Shown here piece by piece: positions 58,451 to 64,000 of a DNA stretch of 64,000 nt. The notes under the pieces were generated by a model. It saw nothing but the letters and a program-made list of their open reading frames with translations, was not told where the DNA came from and searched no databases. Within the stretch, counting starts at the first letter, position 1. Each line of letters starts with the position of its first letter. Source of the DNA: Kosakonia quasisacchari. Lineage in GTDB: Bacteria > Pseudomonadota > Gammaproteobacteria > Enterobacterales > Enterobacteriaceae. The DNA is taken from positions 124,001-188,000 of the forward strand of contig NZ_SJOP01000005.1 of the NCBI RefSeq assembly GCF_004331415.1, in the 5' to 3' direction. The position numbers and the translations under genes were made by a program.

Positions 58451-60364
58451 TTATTTTTTGTCTTTTACTTCTTCAAACTCGGCGTCAACAACATCGTCAT
58501 CTTTCGCGTTGTTCGCAGAAGCATCAGCACCCGCCTGCTGCTGCGCATGCTGTTGCTGTGCGATTTCCAGCAGTTTCTGGGAAGCCTGCGCCAGTGCCTG
58601 CATTTTCGCTTCGATATCTGCTTTATCTTCGCCTTTCAGCGCAGTTTCCAGCTCGCTCAGCGCAGCGTCGATGGCAGTTTTATCTTCAGCTGGCAGTTTG
58701 TCGCCGGCTTCTTCAACCTGCTTACGGGTGCTGTGCAGCAGATGGTCGCCCTGGTTACGGGTCTGCACCAGCTCTTCAAATTTACGGTCAGCTTCAGCGT
58801 TTGCTTCAGCATCGCGTACCATTTTCTGGATTTCGTCTTCGTTCAGACCAGAAGAAGCCTTGATGGTAATCTTCTGCTCGCGGTTGGTATTTTTGTCTTT
58901 TGCAGACACATGCAAAATACCATCTGCGTCGATGTCGAACGTGACTTCAATCTGCGGCATACCGCGCGGAGACGGATTGATGCCATCAAGATTGAACTGA
59001 CCCAGCGATTTGTTATCAGACGCGCGTTTACGCTCACCCTGCAGCACATGGATGGTTACCGCAGACTGGTTGTCTTCCGCAGTAGAGAACACCTGGCTGT
59101 GCTTGGTCGGGATAGTGGTGTTTTTGTTGATCAGCGCAGTCATCACGCCGCCCATGGTTTCGATACCCAGCGACAGCGGGGTAACGTCCAGCAGCAGAAC
59201 GTCTTTCACTTCACCCGTCAGAACACCGCCCTGCACCGCAGCACCGATAGCAACGGCTTCGTCCGGGTTAACGTCTTTACGCGGCTCTTTACCGAAGAAC
59301 TCTGCCACTTTTTTCTGCACCATCGGCATACGCGTCTGGCCACCAACCAGGATCACGTCGTTGATGTCAGATACGGACAGGCCCGCATCCTGCAGCGCAA
59401 CTTTCAGCGGCTCAATGGAACGGTTAACCAGGTCTTCAACCAGGCTTTCCAGTTTCGCGCGAGTCACTTTGATGTTCATGTGTTTCGGACCAGTCGCATC
59501 TGCAGTGATGTACGGCAGGTTCACGTCGGTCTGCTGCGCGGAAGAAAGCTCAATTTTCGCTTTTTCTGCCGCTTCTTTCAGACGCTGCATCGCCAGCGGA
59601 TCGTTACGCAGATCGATGCCCTGATCTTTCTTGAACTCTTCTACCAGGTAGTTGATCAAACGGCTGTCGAAGTCTTCACCACCCAAGTGAGTATCACCGT
59701 TGGTTGCCAGAACTTCGAAGGTTTTTTCGCCATCAACTTCATCGATTTCGATAATAGAGATATCGAAAGTACCGCCACCCAGGTCATATACCGCGATAGT
59801 ACGGTTGCCGGTTTCTTTATCCAGACCGTAAGCCAGCGCTGCCGCTGTCGGTTCGTTGATAATACGTTTTACTTCCAGACCTGCGATACGACCAGCATCT
59901 TTGGTTGCCTGACGCTGCGCATCGTTAAAGTAAGCCGGAACGGTGATAACAGCTTCAGTTACCGGTTCACCCAGGTAATCTTCAGCGGTTTTCTTCATTT
60001 TTTTCAGCACTTCAGCAGAGATCTGCGGCGGTGCCATTTTGGTGCCTTTTACATCAATCCACGCATCACCGTTGTCGGCTGCGATGATTTTGTACGGCAT
60101 GATAGATTCGTCACGCTGGACTTCCTCGTCCTGGAAGCGACGGCCAATCAGGCGTTTGATCGCAAACAAGGTGTTTTGCGGGTTCGTCACTGCCTGACGT
60201 TTAGCCGGCTGACCTACCAGAGTTTCGCCATCCTGTGTATAAGCGATAATAGAAGGCGTGGTGCGATCGCCTTCGGCGTTCTCCAGCACACGAGCCTGAG
60301 CGCCATCCATAATGGCTACACAAGAGTTGGTTGTCCCAAGGTCGATACCAATAATTTTACCCAT
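58451..60364 (-). CDS. dnaK: Chaperone DnaK (Hsp70)
   Basis: 637 residues (638 in E. coli). The nucleotide-binding domain begins [21 protein letters not shown], with ATPase phosphate motifs including [13 protein letters not shown] (about residues 194-206). The linker is [12 protein letters not shown] (about residues 387-398) and the substrate-binding domain follows. The C-terminal tail ends EEVKDKK. It acts with DnaJ and GrpE in folding and in the sigma-32 feedback loop. A heat-shock promoter lies 120 bases upstream. Confidence 0.99.
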   Translation of the reverse strand: MGKIIGIDLGTTNSCVAIMDGAQARVLENAEGDRTTPSIIAYTQDGETLVGQPAKRQAVTNPQNTLFAIKRLIGRRFQDEEVQRDESIMPYKIIAADNGDAWIDVKGTKMAPPQISAEVLKKMKKTAEDYLGEPVTEAVITVPAYFNDAQRQATKDAGRIAGLEVKRIINEPTAAALAYGLDKETGNRTIAVYDLGGGTFDISIIEIDEVDGEKTFEVLATNGDTHLGGEDFDSRLINYLVEEFKKDQGIDLRNDPLAMQRLKEAAEKAKIELSSAQQTDVNLPYITADATGPKHMNIKVTRAKLESLVEDLVNRSIEPLKVALQDAGLSVSDINDVILVGGQTRMPMVQKKVAEFFGKEPRKDVNPDEAVAIGAAVQGGVLTGEVKDVLLLDVTPLSLGIETMGGVMTALINKNTTIPTKHSQVFSTAEDNQSAVTIHVLQGERKRASDNKSLGQFNLDGINPSPRGMPQIEVTFDIDADGILHVSAKDKNTNREQKITIKASSGLNEDEIQKMVRDAEANAEADRKFEELVQTRNQGDHLLHSTRKQVEEAGDKLPAEDKTAIDAALSELETALKGEDKADIEAKMQALAQASQKLLEIAQQQHAQQQAGADASANNAKDDDVVDAEFEEVKDKK

Positions 60365-60483
60365 CTAAACGTCTCCACTAAAAATTCGTCATCATGTGGT
60401 TGTGAACCTGTAATAAGGGCGAAACGTGCGGTTTCAACTACCCTGTATTGTTTTTTTTCAGACTCACACACTGCGGTTGACTA

Positions 60484-60517
60484 CAAGATGGGGTCGCAAG
60501 CTCGCGCATCAAGGGGG
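60484..60517 (-). promoter_or_regulatory. Sigma-32 heat-shock promoter of dnaKJ
   Basis: Minus-strand -35 CCCCCTTGATG (60517-60507) and -10 CCCCATCTTG (60493-60484), separated by 13 nt, close to the sigma-32 consensus CTTGAAA and CCCCATNT and to the E. coli dnaK P1. Confidence 0.88.
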
Positions 60518-60659
60518 AGCGGTAAAAAATTTTTTAATTTACACCTGTTCAGATCATAGACAGGTTCAATGGCGCTATTTATGATGCCGCGCCCCGCCTC
60601 CTCAATACTGACGCGGGGCTTTCATTTTCCCTTTTCATATTGATTTATTTTGAGGAATT

Positions 60660-61226
60660 ATGGGCAACACTAAGTTGGCTAATCCGGCTCCGCTGGGCTT
60701 AATGGGCTTCGGCATGACCACTATTCTGCTTAACCTGCACAATATTGGTTTATTCCCGATGGATGTCATTATCCTGGCGATGGGCATTTTCTATGGTGGT
60801 ATCGCACAAATTTTTGCTGGTCTGCTTGAGTATAAAAAAGGCAATACCTTCGGCTTGACTGCGTTCACCTCCTATGGCTCTTTCTGGTTGACGCTGGTGG
60901 CTATTCTTCTGTTCCCGAAAATGGGGCTGGCAGAAGCAACAAACGGCCACTTCCTGGGCGTTTATTTAGGCATCTGGGGCGTATTCACACTGTTTATGTT
61001 CTTCGGTACGCTGAAAGGCGCACGCGCGTTGCAATTCGTCTTCCTGAGCCTGACGGTGCTGTTCGCGCTGCTGGCAATCGGCCACCTGGCCGATAACGAA
61101 GGCATTGTCCACGTTGCAGGCTGGATAGGTCTGGTATGTGGCGCAAGCGCTATCTATCTGGCGATGGGCGAAGTGCTGAATGAACAGTTCGAGCGCACCG
61201 TACTGCCAATTGGCGAGAAGCATTAA
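60660..61226 (+). CDS. satP: Acetate/succinate:H+ symporter SatP
   Basis: 188 residues, the E. coli length. It is an inner-membrane protein of the AceTr (Gpr1/Fun34/YaaH) family with six transmembrane helices and the family signature NPAPLGLMGFGMTTILLNLHNIG (residues 8-30). It takes up acetate and succinate. It diverges from dnaK, with no yaaW, mbiA or yaaI between them as there are in E. coli. Confidence 0.96.
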   Translation: MGNTKLANPAPLGLMGFGMTTILLNLHNIGLFPMDVIILAMGIFYGGIAQIFAGLLEYKKGNTFGLTAFTSYGSFWLTLVAILLFPKMGLAEATNGHFLGVYLGIWGVFTLFMFFGTLKGARALQFVFLSLTVLFALLAIGHLADNEGIVHVAGWIGLVCGASAIYLAMGEVLNEQFERTVLPIGEKH

Positions 61227-61248
61227 TCCTTCCGCAAACGGATAAAAC

Positions 61249-61278
61249 AAAACGGAGCCATTTGGCTCCGTTTTTTTA
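61249..61278. terminator. Bidirectional terminator of satP and the MHS transporter gene
   Basis: AACGGAGCCA, TT loop, TGGCTCCGTT, then a T7 run on the plus strand and an A-rich arm that reads as T on the minus strand. The transporter gene's stop codon lies inside the T tract. Confidence 0.9.
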
Positions 61279-62583
61279 TGATTGCTGTACCGCGCCTTCA
61301 GCCACTTTATCCTGGTGATGAAGATCCTGGCGCAGCAAAATCCCCAATCCAAGGCCAAGCAGCGACAGCGCCAGCACGTACCATGCGGGAGCCATCGGCG
61401 AAACGCCCATCAGCATGGTAACTGCAATCGGCGTCAGCCCGCCGAAAATGGCGTACGAAACATTATAAGAGAATGAAATACCAGTGAAACGCACTTCTGC
61501 CGGGAAGGCACGCACCATGACATAGGGCACCGCGCCCACCACGCCAACGCACAACCCCACCACGCCATACAAAAGAAACAACTGTTCAGGATGGCTGCCG
61601 ACCAGGTGATAGAAAAACCAGCTGGAGCAGGCCAGCAGAATGCTGCCAACGATAAAAGTACGGCTGGCACCAAATTTATCCACCAGCAGCCCGGCAGCAA
61701 GGCAACCAAAACAGAGCATCACAGTGGCGATGCTGTTCGCCTGGAGCGTCAGCGCTGGCGCGAAACCATACTGTTTTTGCAGCCAAACTGGCGACATCAG
61801 GATCACCACCACAATCCCGGCGGACAACAACCAGGTCAGCAGCATGGAAACTACCACTGCTTTTTTATGGTTTAGCACCACGGATTTGACCGGCAACTCC
61901 TGCGCTAATGCCTTTCGCTGCTGCATCTCAAGGAAAATCGGCGTCTCCTGCAACCAGCGGCGCAAGTACATTGCCACCAGACCAAACGCCCCGCCAAGCA
62001 GGAATGGAATACGCCAGCCGCCATCATGAACAGCCTGCTGCGTCATGCTGGTATTCACCAGCGTAGCGACTACGGAGCCGAGCAAAATGCCCACCGTCAG
62101 CCCCGCGGTCAACGTCCCGCAGGCGATGCCAATCCGGCGAGCCGGAACATGTTCTGCGACAAAAACCCAGGCGCCAGGCACTTCGCCACCAATCGCCGCG
62201 CCTTGCAGCACGCGCATTAACAACAACAGTAACGGCGCAACAATTCCCATCGAGACATAGGTCGGCAGCAAACCAATCGCCAACGTGGGCAGCGCCATTA
62301 GCAGGATGCTGAGCGTAAACATCTTTTTGCGCCCAACCAAATCGCCGAAATGTGCCATTACAATACCGCCAAGCGGGCGAGCCAGGTAACCGGCGGCAAA
62401 AATGCCAAAGGTTTGCACCTGGCGAAGCCATTCCGGAATGTCGGCAGGGAAGAAGAGTTCGCCGACAACAGCGGCAAAGAAGACAAAAATGATGAAATCG
62501 TAAAACTCCAGCGCGCCACCCAGCGCGGCCAGCGTCAGCGTTTTATAATCCTGTCTGTTCAGAGGGCGTGTGTAAGTTGACAT
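61276..62583 (-). CDS. MHS-family (metabolite:H+ symporter) MFS transporter
   Basis: 435-residue 12-helix major facilitator of the sugar-transporter/MHS group (ProP, KgtP, ShiA, CitA type). It opens with LAALGGALEFYDFIIFVFFAAVVG, then the loop 2-3 motif HFGDLVGRKKMF (about residues 77-88) and RVLQGAAIGGEVPGAWVFVAEHVPARRIG (about residues 124-152). These identify a proton-coupled importer of organic acids, amino acids or betaines, but I cannot tell which substrate. It lies between satP and mog, where E. coli K-12 has no gene. Confidence 0.85.
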   Translation of the reverse strand: MSTYTRPLNRQDYKTLTLAALGGALEFYDFIIFVFFAAVVGELFFPADIPEWLRQVQTFGIFAAGYLARPLGGIVMAHFGDLVGRKKMFTLSILLMALPTLAIGLLPTYVSMGIVAPLLLLLMRVLQGAAIGGEVPGAWVFVAEHVPARRIGIACGTLTAGLTVGILLGSVVATLVNTSMTQQAVHDGGWRIPFLLGGAFGLVAMYLRRWLQETPIFLEMQQRKALAQELPVKSVVLNHKKAVVVSMLLTWLLSAGIVVVILMSPVWLQKQYGFAPALTLQANSIATVMLCFGCLAAGLLVDKFGASRTFIVGSILLACSSWFFYHLVGSHPEQLFLLYGVVGLCVGVVGAVPYVMVRAFPAEVRFTGISFSYNVSYAIFGGLTPIAVTMLMGVSPMAPAWYVLALSLLGLGLGILLRQDLHHQDKVAEGAVQQS

Positions 62584-62709
62584 AGCGGACCGTTTGTAAA
62601 GAGGGAGTGTTAATTTAATTATTACAAATACTGTAAATTAAAAATTACTATACCGTAAATAAATCAACACTCCAGAGACGGTATTGCTTATCTTAGAAAA
62701 GAGTCATTT

Positions 62710-63297
62710 TTAGGATAATGTTTCGCGCCTTGCGCTTTTAGGCCGAAAAGATGCTACTACTTGCGGATCAGTTTCGACATATGGCCCATCTAATAACTGT
62801 ACACAATACGGTACACTGGCGAAAATACCCGGCACTTTCACGGTGCCATCCTGGTCTTTAAGCCCTTCCAGTGTTTCTTTTATCGATTTCGGCTGACCAG
62901 GCAAATTGAGGATCAGCGCCTGTTTGCGGATCACACCGACCTGTCGGGAAAGTATGGCGGTTGGCACAAAATTGAGGCTGATTTGCCGCATCTGCTCGCC
63001 AAACCCTGGCATCTCGCGGTCGGCTACCGCCAGTGTTGCATCCGGCGTCACATCGCGGCGAGCAGGTCCGGTTCCACCGGTAGTGAGCACCAGATGGCAA
63101 CTCATCTCATCGACCAGCTCGCACAGGGTTTGCTCAATAACGCTTTGCTCATCCGGGATCAGGCGAGTTTCAATATGAAAAGGCGTCGTCAGAGCGCTCG
63201 CCAACCACGCTTCCAGTGCAGGTAAACCTTTGTCCTGATAAACGCCGCTGGAGGCGCGATCGGAAACCGAAACTAAACCAATGCGTAGTGTGTCCAT
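62710..63297 (-). CDS. mog: Molybdopterin adenylyltransferase MogA
   Basis: 195 residues, the E. coli length. It adenylylates molybdopterin before molybdate insertion. The nucleotide-binding motif is VLTTGGTGPARRDVTPDATLAVADREMPGFGE (about residues 70-100, cited as a span). I chose the ATG at 63297: the GGA of CACGGAATGAATATG is correctly spaced for it, while the ATG at 63303 is too close. It lies between the MHS gene and talB. Confidence 0.97.
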   Translation of the reverse strand: MDTLRIGLVSVSDRASSGVYQDKGLPALEAWLASALTTPFHIETRLIPDEQSVIEQTLCELVDEMSCHLVLTTGGTGPARRDVTPDATLAVADREMPGFGEQMRQISLNFVPTAILSRQVGVIRKQALILNLPGQPKSIKETLEGLKDQDGTVKVPGIFASVPYCVQLLDGPYVETDPQVVASFRPKSARRETLS

Positions 63298-63373
63298 ATT
63301 CATTCCGTGCAAAAAAACAATTTAACGAAATGATACACGCTGAGGGGAAAGGCAAACAGAGCAGAGAGAAGAA

Positions 63374-63397
63374 GCGTGACCGGGAACCCGGCCACGC
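63374..63397 (-). terminator. Probable terminator of talB
   Basis: Minus strand GCGTGGCCGGG, TT loop, CCCGGTCACGC, an 11-bp stem with one mismatch, then a T-rich TTCTTCTC tail, 8 bases after the talB stop. Confidence 0.75.
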
Positions 63398-63404
63398 CTG
63401 ATGA

Positions 63405-64000
63405 TTACAGCAGATCGCCGATCATTTTTTCCAGTTTTTCCTGATCAACGGCAAACTTACGAATACCGTCCGCCAGTTTATCTACCGCCATCGGATCCTG
63501 GTTGTGCTGCCACAGGAATTCCGCTTCGGTGATGCGCTCAGGACGCGCTTTCACTTCGCCGGTGTAAGCGAGTTTACGCTCAATAGCGCCCGCGCTTTCA
63601 GACAGCTCTTTCAGCAGCGGCGGAGCGATGGTCAGACGGTCACAGCCGGCCAGCTCAATGATTTCGCCAGTATTGCGGAAGCTTGCGCCCATCACCACGG
63701 TTTCATAGCCGTGCTGTTTGTAGTACTGGTAGATTTCCGTGACGGAAACCACACCCGGATCTTCTGCCGGTGCGTACTCTTTCTTGTCGGTATTGGCTTT
63801 GTACCAATCGAGAATACGGCCAACGAACGGAGAGATCAGGAACACGCCCGCTTCGGCACATGCCCGCGCTTGTGCAAAAGAGAACAGCAGCGTCAGGTTA
63901 CAGTTGATGCCCTCTTTTTCCAGCTGTTCAGCCGCACGGATGCCCTGCCAGGTAGACGCCAGTTTAATCAGGATACGATCGTTGCTGATGCCCGCGTCGT
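63405..64000 (-). CDS. talB: Transaldolase B, C-terminal part
   Basis: C-terminal 198 residues of transaldolase; the gene continues past the right edge, and the ATG visible at 63845 is an internal methionine. It transfers dihydroxyacetone units between sugar phosphates in the pentose phosphate pathway. The Schiff-base lysine motif [12 protein letters not shown] is seen near 63970-63935. The barrel segments [12 protein letters not shown] and [12 protein letters not shown] follow. Confidence 0.97.
   Translation of the reverse strand, partial: DAGISNDRILIKLASTWQGIRAAEQLEKEGINCNLTLLFSFAQARACAEAGVFLISPFVGRILDWYKANTDKKEYAPAEDPGVVSVTEIYQYYKQHGYETVVMGASFRNTGEIIELAGCDRLTIAPPLLKELSESAGAIERKLAYTGEVKARPERITEAEFLWQHNQDPMAVDKLADGIRKFAVDQEKLEKMIGDLL

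Noticed and set aside
58400..60559. A 719-codon open frame on the plus strand opposite dnaK
   Set aside because: It is the mirror of dnaK: strong codon bias in dnaK removes stop codons on the opposite strand. It has no ribosome site or family resemblance, and dnaK is certain.

Overview
The window is a continuous stretch of core chromosome from a gamma-proteobacterium of the family Enterobacteriaceae. Gene order follows the E. coli thr-to-ftsZ region read in reverse, from rsmH/mraZ back to talB, and most proteins have E. coli length and very similar sequence. The genome is not E. coli itself. The araC product is 281 residues instead of 292. The cai/fix/caiF block between carAB and kefF is absent and a small lipoprotein gene stands there instead. 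The yaaW/mbiA/yaaI block between dnaK and satP is absent. An extra MHS-family transporter lies between satP and mog. This suggests an Enterobacter, Kosakonia, Klebsiella or related genus, but the sequence alone does not let me name one. I see no tRNA or rRNA genes, insertion sequences, prophage, CRISPR array or origin.

Layout: 1-6.0 kb holds the start of the division/cell-wall cluster (rsmH, mraZ with its TGGGN operator), cra, ilvIH and leuO, all on the minus strand. 6.4-11.3 kb is the leucine operon leuLABCD with its attenuator. 11.5-14.7 kb is the sugar-phosphate stress module: setA, the dual-function SgrS RNA encoding SgrT, and the divergent activator sgrR. 14.7-18.1 kb is the thiamine uptake operon thiBPQ behind a TPP riboswitch, followed by convergent yabI. 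19.0-24.1 kb is the arabinose regulon, araC divergent from araBAD, with textbook O2, O1, CRP, I1 and I2 elements. 24.1-30.4 kb carries SOS-controlled polB, then rapA and rluA. 30.4-38.1 kb is djlA divergent from [24 protein letters not shown] (outer-membrane biogenesis, B6 synthesis, ribosome maturation, Ap4A hydrolysis). 38.2-41.6 kb has folA, the kefFC K+ efflux pair and a DUF903-type lipoprotein.

41.7-54.3 kb is a long minus-strand run: carAB with tandem promoters and ARG boxes, dapB, rihC, and the ribF-ileS-lspA-fkpB-ispH cluster. rpsT diverges from ribF. 55-60.5 kb contains nhaAR and the heat-shock operon dnaKJ with a sigma-32 promoter. 60.6-64 kb has satP, the MHS transporter, mog and the C-terminal part of talB.

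Almost everything here is well-characterised housekeeping. I did not find a new defence, mobile or biosynthetic system. The points worth checking are mostly regulatory: an extra AraC-like half-site, promoter-in-terminator geometry at polB, a strong dnaK-dnaJ intercistronic hairpin, a possible small transcript end in the mraZ-cra gap, and a lost fruL leader. Two accessory genes, the lipoprotein and the MHS transporter, are also worth attention.
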